Positions 1 to 7,878 of a stretch of DNA of 38,145 nt are shown here, piece by piece (within the stretch, counting starts at the first letter, position 1; the number at the start of each line of letters is the position of its first letter). Origin of the DNA: an uncultured OCS116 cluster bacterium. GTDB taxonomy: Bacteria > Pseudomonadota > Alphaproteobacteria > Rhizobiales > TMED25. The position numbers and the translations under genes were made by a program. The stretch covers positions 1-38,145 of the forward strand of contig CACPHU010000010.1 in the NCBI GenBank assembly GCA_902633855.1, in the 5' to 3' direction. Below the pieces are notes generated by a model, which worked only from the letters and a program-made list of their open reading frames with translations, did not search any database and was not told the DNA's origin.

Positions 1-2
1 CT

Positions 3-524
3 CGATGCCCTGAAATAGCGATGTATCTGAAAGGGCATGGCGTTGTAGGGCAAGGTAATGAGAGAACAAATGTTAGAGCCGGACATTTCAGAGTTATGCC
101 AAAAAACTCAGAGCACTTCTTCCACAATGAAACAACTGACTCAGATGCTGAAGTTATTGGATTTTACATTGGAGCAAAAGATGTTGAAGATACTGGTTAT
201 GAATATTGCGGTCCTGTCACAGAAGAGGATTTGAAAAAAGAAAGGACTGGTTTCAATGAGGGTATATTAGTTCATATTGACGACATAGAGCCCGAAAAGA
301 TGGATGCAGGTGATGGATGGTCAATAACAGATTTTCGCCTTCCGATAAGTAAAAAAAATGGATCAACTACGACAGTCTTTAATGCTAAATTTATGCCAGG
401 TGCAATTCATAAAAAACATATGCATACGAATTGTGAGGAAATTTATTATATTGTATCAGGCAAGGGTATTGCAGGGGCTGGTGGTGAAAAAACATATATT
501 GCGCCCAGAATATACCATTTGTAA
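3..524 (+). CDS. Double-cupin protein, 5'-partial and clipped at its C-terminus
   Basis: The reading frame is open to the left edge, so the true start lies outside the window; the first in-frame ATG is at 21. Numbering from that ATG, residues 21-36 fit cupin motif 2 (G, five residues, P27, H32, N36), the end of a first barrel. Residues 127-147 fit motif 1 of a second barrel, with metal-ligand candidates H133, H135 and E139 or E140. The second barrel then stops at residue 167, within its motif 2 (P162, H166), without the usual last strands. The family is metal-binding small-molecule dioxygenases, isomerases or sugar-binding proteins; no specific function is assignable. It converges on the transporter gene at 541 with a 16-base gap. 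The clipped end may be a real shortened protein or decay by a small frameshift. Confidence 0.75.
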   Translation, partial: RCPEIAMYLKGHGVVGQGNERTNVRAGHFRVMPKNSEHFFHNETTDSDAEVIGFYIGAKDVEDTGYEYCGPVTEEDLKKERTGFNEGILVHIDDIEPEKMDAGDGWSITDFRLPISKKNGSTTTVFNAKFMPGAIHKKHMHTNCEEIYYIVSGKGIAGAGGEKTYIAPRIYHL

Positions 525-540
525 GTAAATATAAAATCCA

Positions 541-1974
541 TTAAATAACAACAAATTCGTTTGCGATTATAACCCATATAGATAATAACACGCCACCAAT
601 AATTGTAAACAGACCGTTCCAGTTCAAGCCTGCATAATGAGGGGTAACACGGCCTAATTTAGCGATTAATAAAGTTGATGCTGTAAACGGCGAGCTTATC
701 CCTGTTATTGCCCAACCCGCACACAGAGCTACAATGACACTATTTGGAGGGATCCCCATTATTTCTGCAGATGGAATTAATGGACCAATCATATAAACAG
801 CAAGTATGGGATTCATTCCAATTTGTCCACATACGGGCATAATCCATACAATAGCAATGAGTATTATGGGAGCTGGGATGCCATTTAAAAAGCTTATGCT
901 CTCTCCCGCAAAGTGATTAATCAAGCTTGATCCCATTATCCCAATAAATGCAGCCATGATCAGTACAATAAGCTCTTGCTTATAATTATAGATATCTTCA
1001 TTGATGAACTCATCAACTCTGTGTGCAGTGTTATAGATTATTTTCTTTGTGTTACCTGTATTTTGATATGCAATCCAAATTATACTGTAAATGGGAACCA
1101 CAAACATAACAACTGGTACCGCGTTAAGATTCGTATAGTTCATGAGAGTAAAGATAATACCCAATAGAGTGATAAAAATAAAAGCTAATGGTATCAAAGT
1201 ATGCCACGTTCCTGAAGTTTTCAGGTCTGGGATTTGCATTCTTGATTTAACCTTCCGAGTCGCTACGTAGTCAAGAAACCAGCCAACAGTTATCAGAATT
1301 ATAGCGCTAATTATGCAAGATAGAGCAGCTCCAGTCCATGTCGTATTTGGAATAACGGACGTTGTTATGGCTATTGAGAATGTTAGGGGGGACCAACATG
1401 TCATGGCCACGAAACCACGTTGAACCGCCAGAAGCATTGCTTTTCTATTTAACGCGCGAGAGTCGGGGTCTTTTATCTCACTGCTGCCTTTCTCAGCCAA
1501 GCTACCAAGCAAAGAAATCGAGCCAAAACTCAGTATAACACCAAACATATGCCCACCGAACGTTAATGTAAGGTATCTTATTGAAGTTTTTTGTTCAGCC
1601 AGGTACCGCCCACACTTTTCCATTGCGGGTGACGATGAGGCGGCTTTCCTCAAACAGCAAAGCGATAAAAAAAAGGTTGCTACAAAAGTTGATTTTGTAA
1701 GAGCCTCTATAGATACCTTGGTCCAGTCAGGTAATACAAGAATAGAAACTAAAGTCAAAATAGAGCCAAGGACTATAAATAATTTTCTCGATAGGGACAG
1801 ATCATTCAGAGACATTGAGAGGTATAACAAAATTAAAAGAGCCGATATTACATAAGAAATATAAGACCCTGACCACTCAGCCATTATGACAGATACCATC
1901 ACGAGTGGCATAATGAGTGTGGTTATTGTTCTGAACTTTGGCTCAGTGTTCTGGTAGCTATTAAATATATTCAT
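541..1974 (-). CDS. Polytopic membrane transporter, ion-transporter (IT) superfamily-like
   Basis: A 477-residue, strongly hydrophobic protein with about 11-12 predicted membrane segments. Two related halves are suggested by re-entrant-hairpin-like stretches: one around residues 140-210 (rich in G and S, ending in a W-S-P motif) and one around residues 385-440 (G-M-N-P and I-S-S-P-F-T). Such paired hairpins are typical of DASS/ArsB/CitM-type anion carriers. The substrate is unknown, and an organic acid is only a guess. It is the last gene of a minus-strand run behind two MFS genes, with only 7 bases between it and the preceding stop. ATG start at 1974. It was not recognised as a named family member. 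Confidence 0.7.
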   Translation of the reverse strand: MNIFNSYQNTEPKFRTITTLIMPLVMVSVIMAEWSGSYISYVISALLILLYLSMSLNDLSLSRKLFIVLGSILTLVSILVLPDWTKVSIEALTKSTFVATFFLSLCCLRKAASSSPAMEKCGRYLAEQKTSIRYLTLTFGGHMFGVILSFGSISLLGSLAEKGSSEIKDPDSRALNRKAMLLAVQRGFVAMTCWSPLTFSIAITTSVIPNTTWTGAALSCIISAIILITVGWFLDYVATRKVKSRMQIPDLKTSGTWHTLIPLAFIFITLLGIIFTLMNYTNLNAVPVVMFVVPIYSIIWIAYQNTGNTKKIIYNTAHRVDEFINEDIYNYKQELIVLIMAAFIGIMGSSLINHFAGESISFLNGIPAPIILIAIVWIMPVCGQIGMNPILAVYMIGPLIPSAEIMGIPPNSVIVALCAGWAITGISSPFTASTLLIAKLGRVTPHYAGLNWNGLFTIIGGVLLSIWVIIANEFVVI

Positions 1975-1981
1975 CTACTTT

Positions 1982-3187
1982 TCATGAAGATTTAACGAAT
2001 ACAAAATTTAATACGATAATTGTTATTAAAGCAAGAGTTGTTGTCGTTAGCTGGGCGACGCTAAAAACAAATGATGATGTCATATGAATATTTGCAAGGG
2101 TGATGGTTATCAAGGCACCCCAACCAAAGTGAAGAAACCCACCCAAAGCAGATGCTGAGCCTGCAACTTCTGGTTTCACCGAATTGAGTGCCGCTGCATA
2201 GCAGTTTCCAAGCAATAGTCCTGTACCGAAATTCGAAATTGCAAATGCAATCAGAACTGGGAGAGGTGTTTCTACCTCACTTATTCCGAAAAATAACTGC
2301 AGGACCCCACCTGAGCAGCTAAAGAGTCCACCAATAATTACAATCTGGTCAACAGTAATGTAATCCAACATCTTTCTCGAAATGAAAGTGGCCAGAACAA
2401 AAAGAGATGGCATAATCATGACATAAAAACCAAAAACTTCAGGAGAAACACCCATAATAACAATAAAAATAATTGGAGACGCTACGACGTATGCCTGCAT
2501 GGCCCCACTTGCAAATGCGACGATCATGCTGTAGGACGTAAATTTTACATTCTTTAGTAAATCTCTGTAGTTAGTTAGAAGAGTTGTTACTTTTGGTGGA
2601 TCCCGCATCTCTTTTGGTAATGTTTCTTTCAAATTGAAGAAAATAAGAACTAAGACAATCAAACCCGTAAGTGAGGTGAAAAGGAATGTAGCTCTCCAAT
2701 CAAACCAACCTGTTAAAAAACCACCAATAAAGGGGGCCAGTATAGGTCCAATTGCCATGGCAATTGCAACATAGGACATTGCTTTTGCAGCAGCTAAGCC
2801 TTCTGAGGTATCTCTAATTATTGCTCTGCTAATTACTAGTGTGGAACATGCCCCCGTGGCCTGTGCAACCCGACAAAGCAAGAGAGTGTGAATATCATCT
2901 GCATTGGCGCATAAGTAACTTGCAATCGTAAAAAGTAATATTCCCAACAAAACAATTGGTTTTCTTCCAAATTTATCAGAAAGCGGTCCAATTATTAGTT
3001 GGGTCGAAGCAAATGCCGCGAGATAGACAGGCACCATTGTTTGAACAATTGATCTTGGAATATTTAATTCAGCGGCAATTGATGGAAGGCCGGGTAAGAA
3101 AATTGTAGAGGCAATTTGCCCAGCAAACAACATAGTGAATAACACAGACATTGGGGCGTCTTGCTTGATTTTGCTGGCGCTCATCAT
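1982..3187 (-). CDS. MFS transporter, Bcr/CflA drug-efflux type
   Basis: A 401-residue protein with 12 predicted transmembrane helices. Helix 1 carries the Bcr/CflA-like F-L-P-G-L-P pattern. MFS motif A (G-P-L-S-D-K-F-G-R-K-P) lies between helices 2 and 3, near residues 67-77, and the R-A-I-I-R-D motif follows helix 4. Members of this drug:proton antiporter family export bicyclomycin, chloramphenicol, sulfonamides or cysteine derivatives. The start codon overlaps the stop of the upstream MFS gene in an ATGA arrangement, indicating translational coupling. Family assignment is firm; the exported compound cannot be told. Confidence 0.9.
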   Translation of the reverse strand: MMSASKIKQDAPMSVLFTMLFAGQIASTIFLPGLPSIAAELNIPRSIVQTMVPVYLAAFASTQLIIGPLSDKFGRKPIVLLGILLFTIASYLCANADDIHTLLLCRVAQATGACSTLVISRAIIRDTSEGLAAAKAMSYVAIAMAIGPILAPFIGGFLTGWFDWRATFLFTSLTGLIVLVLIFFNLKETLPKEMRDPPKVTTLLTNYRDLLKNVKFTSYSMIVAFASGAMQAYVVASPIIFIVIMGVSPEVFGFYVMIMPSLFVLATFISRKMLDYITVDQIVIIGGLFSCSGGVLQLFFGISEVETPLPVLIAFAISNFGTGLLLGNCYAAALNSVKPEVAGSASALGGFLHFGWGALITITLANIHMTSSFVFSVAQLTTTTLALITIIVLNFVFVKSS

Positions 3188-4407
3188 ACTCCAATTTCCC
3201 TATTTTTTGTATGTAACCATGCTTGAGTCAAGATTACTGCCAATACTCCGATAAGCCCAACAAAAATAAATGTCTCAGTAATTCCAAATACATCAGAAAA
3301 TATTCCATTCAATATTGAGCCAAGACCACTTCCACCAATAGCAGTTGCAAGCCAAAGACTTGCGACTCTGGCCCTGTAGGTATCTGTTAGTTGCATTTGC
3401 ACAGTTGATTGCATATCAATAGCAACATTTGTAACGCATGCTCCGCTTATAAAGGCGGCTAGAATTGCTAAATACCAATTATCAACATAGCCAAGTATCG
3501 TAACAAATAACAAACCTAAAATAAGGGAAATCCTTGCAATGATCGGAATCCCATTATCGTTGTAGGTTTTTTTCCTTGATGCAATTAAAAATGAAGAGAT
3601 TAAAGCCCCGGCTCCTGCTGCAGCCATAATTTGACCAAGGCCTTCAACACCCATATTGAATTTGCCATCAGCTAATGCGGGAAGTAATTCATGGCAACCG
3701 CGAATAATGACCGATGATATAAATGTTAAAATTATGCACTCAAAAATAACAGCATTTCTGTGAGCAAACCTCGCTCCATCTACCAATTCTGAAATAAAGT
3801 TTGACTCTTTCTTTATGCTTTCACCTTGCTTCGGTGTTAACACAATCATCGGCAGGGTTATCAGTGCTGGCAGGAAAAAGAATGAAGAAAACAAGATGGT
3901 ATATTTCGTTCCAATTAAACCAATGAGGATACCTCCAACGCTTGGTCCAATAATTCTTGCAATTTGAAAGTTCATCGCATTGAAGGCAACTGCATTTGCA
4001 ATTGTTGGTTTATCAACAATTCGAGGTACGATTGTCTGCCTAGCAGAGCCTTGTGCACTATTTGCTGTACCAATTATTACAGCTACCGTGCACAATGAAA
4101 ATATGGATAGGCTATCTGTAATGTGCATTATAAAAATAGTGAATGCCGCCAATGCTTGTATTATCTGGGCTATGATAGCAGTTCTGAGAGGTTCGATCCG
4201 GTCTAATAGTACCCCAAAAAAAGGTATTGTTGTGATGTATGGCACGAACAAGAAAAAAGACAGCAAACCAACATAAGCACTTGAACCAGTAAGATCCCAA
4301 GCAATCCAGCTCATTACAAGTCGCGTGATCCACACTGCTTGCATAGATGGCGCCATGCCAAGAAAATAGTATCTGAAATACTTGCTGTGCAATGCAGGGT
4401 AACGAAT
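3184..4407 (-). CDS. MFS transporter, MFS_3/EntS type, probable non-ATG start
   Basis: A roughly 400-residue, 12-helix permease. The N-terminal pattern (N-F/Y-F-R-x-Y-F-L-G, then W-x-L-T-G-S) and the A-R-x-I-G-P-S-x-G-G motif near residue 145 are typical of MFS_3 exporters such as the enterobactin exporter EntS. No in-frame ATG or GTG precedes the conserved part. A TTG at 4392 has no ribosome binding site. An ATT at 4407 sits four bases behind a GAGGA sequence, and starting there would add I-R-Y-P-A, restoring the aligned family N-terminus. I therefore extend the gene to 4407, with moderate certainty. First gene of a three-transporter operon, divergent from the hydrolase at 4499. Confidence 0.8.
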   Translation of the reverse strand: MRYPALHSKYFRYYFLGMAPSMQAVWITRLVMSWIAWDLTGSSAYVGLLSFFLFVPYITTIPFFGVLLDRIEPLRTAIIAQIIQALAAFTIFIMHITDSLSIFSLCTVAVIIGTANSAQGSARQTIVPRIVDKPTIANAVAFNAMNFQIARIIGPSVGGILIGLIGTKYTILFSSFFFLPALITLPMIVLTPKQGESIKKESNFISELVDGARFAHRNAVIFECIILTFISSVIIRGCHELLPALADGKFNMGVEGLGQIMAAAGAGALISSFLIASRKKTYNDNGIPIIARISLILGLLFVTILGYVDNWYLAILAAFISGACVTNVAIDMQSTVQMQLTDTYRARVASLWLATAIGGSGLGSILNGIFSDVFGITETFIFVGLIGVLAVILTQAWLHTKNREIGV

Positions 4408-4415
4408 TTTATCCT
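4405..4415 (-). promoter_or_regulatory. Ribosome binding site and putative ATT initiation codon
   Basis: On the minus strand GAGGA precedes ATT (4407-4405) by four bases, in frame with the MFS_3 gene. The only other in-frame candidates between the upstream stop and the conserved protein are another ATT and a poorly placed TTG (4392). AUU starts are rare (the E. coli infC gene is the known example), so this is an inference. Confidence 0.35.
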
Positions 4416-4498
4416 CAATGGGTAAGTGATGTGACTATTCGAATATAATTTACCATATTATTCTATACAATAATAAATAAATTGTTTATGTAATTTAT

Positions 4499-5341
4499 AT
4501 GATAGAGCTAGATTACAATCAAAAAATCCAGTCACTAAAAGATGCCTCATCACAGGTTTTTGTAAAAACGAATGAGAACACTGAAATTTCATTCCGTCAA
4601 TGGGGCGAGGTTGGTCCAATATTAGTTATGCTGCACGGTGGGTATGGGTCATGGATGCACTGGTTAAACAATATATATGAATTATCAAAAAAATTTCGTA
4701 TAATAGTACCCGATATGCCAGGCTTTGGCGAGTCTGAATTATTACCATATCTTCCAACACTAGATCAATATGCACAAATATTGGTGGATGCACTCGACGA
4801 ATTATTACCTGATGAACAATACAATATAGTAGGCTTCTCATTTGGCTCTGCCATTGGATCCCATATGATGAAATTTGCCCATCAGAAAGTCTCACGGTTA
4901 ACGCTTGTTGGATATAATAGAACAGGTAATATGCCATTTAAGCGACCAAAGATGAAAAGTTGGAGAGATGTAAATTCGAAGGAAGAATTATTTGAAGCAC
5001 AACGTTTTAATTTATCAGTCATGATGTTACACAAAGAAAAGAAGATTGATGATTTAGCAATAGCAGTTCAGACTTTGAATACACGAGGAGGTAAGGCGCG
5101 GAGCCTGGATATTGTTGCAACTCACGATCTGCCAGCAAGATTATTAGAGGTTGACAAGCCCATTGATATTATTTGGGGCGAGTTTGATGTGACTCTAATC
5201 AATGGAATTGATAATGCTAAAGATAGAATGAAAGAGCTCATTCCTGAGGTAAATTGTCATGTTATTGATAATACAGGTCACTGGGTTCAATTTGAAGAAC
5301 CTGAAGAGTTTAATAAAATTATCTATGGTATTTATAGGTAG
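4499..5341 (+). CDS. Alpha/beta-fold hydrolase
   Basis: A 280-residue single-domain alpha/beta hydrolase. The oxyanion-hole motif H-G-G is at residues 46-48 and the strand-5 D-M-P-G-F-G-E-S motif at about 72-79. The nucleophile elbow G-F-S-F-G has S114, the acid is probably D230 in G-E-F-D, and the catalytic base is H261 in T-G-H-W. The triad is complete and order and length are normal. Reaction class is hydrolysis of an ester, lactone or C-C bond; the substrate is unknown. No signal peptide, so cytoplasmic. It stands alone between a divergent transporter operon and a separate membrane-protein gene. ATG start at 4499 lacks a clear Shine-Dalgarno sequence. Confidence 0.88.
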   Translation: MIELDYNQKIQSLKDASSQVFVKTNENTEISFRQWGEVGPILVMLHGGYGSWMHWLNNIYELSKKFRIIVPDMPGFGESELLPYLPTLDQYAQILVDALDELLPDEQYNIVGFSFGSAIGSHMMKFAHQKVSRLTLVGYNRTGNMPFKRPKMKSWRDVNSKEELFEAQRFNLSVMMLHKEKKIDDLAIAVQTLNTRGGKARSLDIVATHDLPARLLEVDKPIDIIWGEFDVTLINGIDNAKDRMKELIPEVNCHVIDNTGHWVQFEEPEEFNKIIYGIYR

Positions 5342-5459
5342 CTAATATCTCGAAAAGTAAATTTAAAATTATTATTATTGAATCTAAATTAAATTTGGTT
5401 AAAATGCATTGGATGAAATCTTTTTCTTATAATAAGCAGAAAGTTTAACTATCAAATAA

Positions 5460-6527
5460 ATGTATACAGCCTTAATAGTTTATTTGATTGCTGCCATAGG
5501 AATATCTTTTTTCTGTTCTATGCTCGAAGCTGCTCTTCTGAGTACTACACCATCATACACACAAGCGAAATTAAATGAGGGCACGCGAACAGGTAAACTT
5601 CTCAACGAGTTCAAAAATAATATAGACAGACCATTATCGGCAATTTTAACTCTCAATACGATTGCTAATACATTTTGTGCCATTGGTGTTGGAAAAGAAG
5701 CATCTAAACTATGGCCAAATCATATAACGGTAACAGCTCTATTTGTACCAATTGCGATGACCTTTGCCATACTCGTTTTCTCAGAAATAACACCAAAAAC
5801 AATAGGCGCTAATAACTGGAAAAGACTTGCCCCTTTCACGGCAAAGAGCGTACAGTTTCTGCTAATTTTACTGATGCCTGTAATTTGGTTTTTGCAGGTA
5901 TATACGAAAAAATTCCTTATGAAAAACAATGATAACAAAGAAATCTTCTCAAGAGCTGATTTCTTAGCAATGGCTGACATTGGGTCGAGCGAAGGTGAAC
6001 TTGATGAAGTCGAAAGTAAACTTATTTATAATCTTCTACATTTTAAAAATGTTCAAGTTAAAGACGTTATGACGCCAAGATCCGTGATTGTGTCAGAGCC
6101 AGCAGATATGTATGCGAATGAATTTTATGAACTTCAAGAAGAACTGATTTTTAGCCGGATCCTGCTTGAAGAAAGTAAAGAGTCAGAAAATATTATTGGT
6201 TATGTCTTAAAAGATGAGGTCCTAGAGCACTTACTTGATGATGAAAATCATAAACAGCTAAAGGATTTTAAGAGAAAGATTATTACTGTTCCTGAAACCC
6301 ATACCATGCTCAACATGTTTAATGATTTTATCAAAAGTCACGAGCATATTGCACTTGTAATTGATGAGTATAATGGGGTCGCTGGGATTATCACTATGGA
6401 AGATGTTATTGAAACAATCCTGGGCGATGAGATTGTTGATGAAACTGATAAAGTTGCAGACTTGCAGGAATATGCCATACAGCAAGGCAAATCAATGTCT
6501 GATAATGTGAAAAAAGTTGAATCCTGA
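5460..6527 (+). CDS. CNNM/DUF21 membrane protein with paired CBS domains (hemolysin-family)
   Basis: The N-terminal DUF21/CNNM transmembrane domain (residues 1-145, about four hydrophobic segments) has the characteristic S-x-x-E-A-A-L-L-S motif early and F-S-E-I-x-P-K-T at about 107-114. A tandem CBS region follows, with V-M-T-P-R at about 202-206 and D-E-Y-x-G-x-x-G-I-I-T-x-E-D near 300-315. The family covers CNNM/CorB/YfjD-type proteins linked to Mg2+ or Co2+ transport. At 355 residues it is shorter than most members and ends soon after CBS2, so the usual C-terminal CorC/HlyC transporter-associated domain is missing. It abuts the convergent zinc peptidase with no gap between stop codons. 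Confidence 0.88.
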   Translation: MYTALIVYLIAAIGISFFCSMLEAALLSTTPSYTQAKLNEGTRTGKLLNEFKNNIDRPLSAILTLNTIANTFCAIGVGKEASKLWPNHITVTALFVPIAMTFAILVFSEITPKTIGANNWKRLAPFTAKSVQFLLILLMPVIWFLQVYTKKFLMKNNDNKEIFSRADFLAMADIGSSEGELDEVESKLIYNLLHFKNVQVKDVMTPRSVIVSEPADMYANEFYELQEELIFSRILLEESKESENIIGYVLKDEVLEHLLDDENHKQLKDFKRKIITVPETHTMLNMFNDFIKSHEHIALVIDEYNGVAGIITMEDVIETILGDEIVDETDKVADLQEYAIQQGKSMSDNVKKVES

Positions 6528-7205
6528 TTATCTAAAAATTTTTCTTATAATTGGCCAAGCATATCTTAAGCTTAAAAAACTTGCCAGTGATCCCACAACA
6601 TAGGTAAATGCAGCAGCGGTCAGAACCGTATTACAAGACTTAAAGTACTCACTCGGTATTTTCTCCTTAAGAATTGGTAGCGCCCTCTTATAGCTGGCAT
6701 CAAATTCAACATCCAGAGTGATGAGATGTAAAACGACATTTATGATTATACTAAGTGCAACGAGGGCCCCAGCAATTTTAATAAGTGGTATCAACCCAGT
6801 TGCAATAATGGGCCCAATACCGATATACATTATACCCCCTGCAAGTCTTGATATCCACGTCGTACTTTTAATGATTTTTTGACGTCTTGATAAGGGCTCA
6901 TATCCTTCTTTATCTTGAATGGCATGGCCAATCTCATGCGTTATAATCGATAGTGCAGTAAGGCTTTTACGGTTTAACCTATATTTTTTTATTCTGATTT
7001 TTTTTCTATCAGGGTCGTAATGGTCACCCATTTCTGTTGGCTCAATATCGACGTTTTTTATTTCAAAATCATTCAATATTTCTTGTCCAAGCTCTTGCGC
7101 TGTAAATGGCATTCCATCGAGCTCATTATCATATTTATTAATGGTGTAGTGAAATACAAGAATAGGAAGTACATAAATTGCAAGACCAATAAAAATGAAA
7201 GCCAT
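6528..7205 (-). CDS. Membrane neutral zinc metallopeptidase (Zn_peptidase_2 / YugP type)
   Basis: A 225-residue protein with an N-terminal membrane segment, then D-H-Y-D-P-D at 61-66 and the zinc motif H90-E91-x-x-H94 (in T-H-E-I-G-H-A). Hydrophobic helices follow, with a third ligand candidate E167 in V-E-F-D-A-S. This order matches the YugP-like membrane metalloprotease family, distantly related to M48, whose substrates are largely unknown. It is the last gene behind the ThDP enzyme and LysE exporter genes, with a 21-base gap, so it may be cotranscribed with them although no functional link is obvious. Its stop touches the stop of the convergent CNNM gene. Confidence 0.88.
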   Translation of the reverse strand: MAFIFIGLAIYVLPILVFHYTINKYDNELDGMPFTAQELGQEILNDFEIKNVDIEPTEMGDHYDPDRKKIRIKKYRLNRKSLTALSIITHEIGHAIQDKEGYEPLSRRQKIIKSTTWISRLAGGIMYIGIGPIIATGLIPLIKIAGALVALSIIINVVLHLITLDVEFDASYKRALPILKEKIPSEYFKSCNTVLTAAAFTYVVGSLASFLSLRYAWPIIRKIFR

Positions 7206-7226
7206 TACGAAAATTTACCTCATTAT

Positions 7227-7853
7227 TTAAAGCGAGAAATTGATCAGTACATTTAAACCTAGACCAACAGATAAAATTATAAACAAAATTCCAATGAACT
7301 TATGTATAAAACGGTAATTACTTTTTATTAGTTCAAATATCATTCCTGTGGTCACCAAATAAACAAGAAGTACATACCAGAGAGTATCAACAATTCCAGC
7401 TGTAATAACTAGTGTAGCATTTAGAGTTAAATTATTATCTATCGACATAAATTGAGAGTAAATCGCCACAAACCATATGAAGATTTTAGGGTTAAGTATT
7501 GAGATTGCAAAACCTTGGGCAAACGAAGTGACCCCACTTTTTATTGAGGCATCCTCAAAATCAATTTCGTCTGTATTTCTCAGCGACTGAACTCCAAGAT
7601 AAAATAAAAAAGCAATCGATAGGACTTGTAATCCATTAAAAATGAGGAAGCTTGTTTGAATGATCAGCCCAATCCCCAAAACTGCAAATAATGCATAAAT
7701 AGCAATTCCAATACCATGAGCAATTGCGGCTATGATACCATTGACCCGGCTCTTTGTGATGGCATTATTTATAACAACGACCATGCTGGGTCCCGGCGAC
7801 ATGGCACCAATCAAGCAAACAATTATTATTTGAGATATGAGTATTAGATCCAT
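7227..7853 (-). CDS. LysE/RhtB-family amino acid exporter
   Basis: A 208-residue inner-membrane protein with about six helices. The LysE-family signature G-x-M-S-P-G-P is at residues 16-22, followed by the glycine-rich stretch H-G-I-G-I, and N-P-K at about 121-123 is the second family motif. Members export amino acids or homoserine lactone-like compounds by proton antiport. It follows the ThDP enzyme gene by 25 bases on the same strand, so it may export a product or toxic intermediate of that enzyme, which is an inference. Start ATG at 7853. Confidence 0.9.
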   Translation of the reverse strand: MDLILISQIIIVCLIGAMSPGPSMVVVINNAITKSRVNGIIAAIAHGIGIAIYALFAVLGIGLIIQTSFLIFNGLQVLSIAFLFYLGVQSLRNTDEIDFEDASIKSGVTSFAQGFAISILNPKIFIWFVAIYSQFMSIDNNLTLNATLVITAGIVDTLWYVLLVYLVTTGMIFELIKSNYRFIHKFIGILFIILSVGLGLNVLINFSL

Positions 7854-7878
7854 TAAATATTTGGGCTAAATCGAATAC

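Noticed and set aside
976-1167. 63-codon plus-strand frame inside the IT-like transporter
   Set aside because: Antisense shadow without ribosome binding site or recognisable motif.
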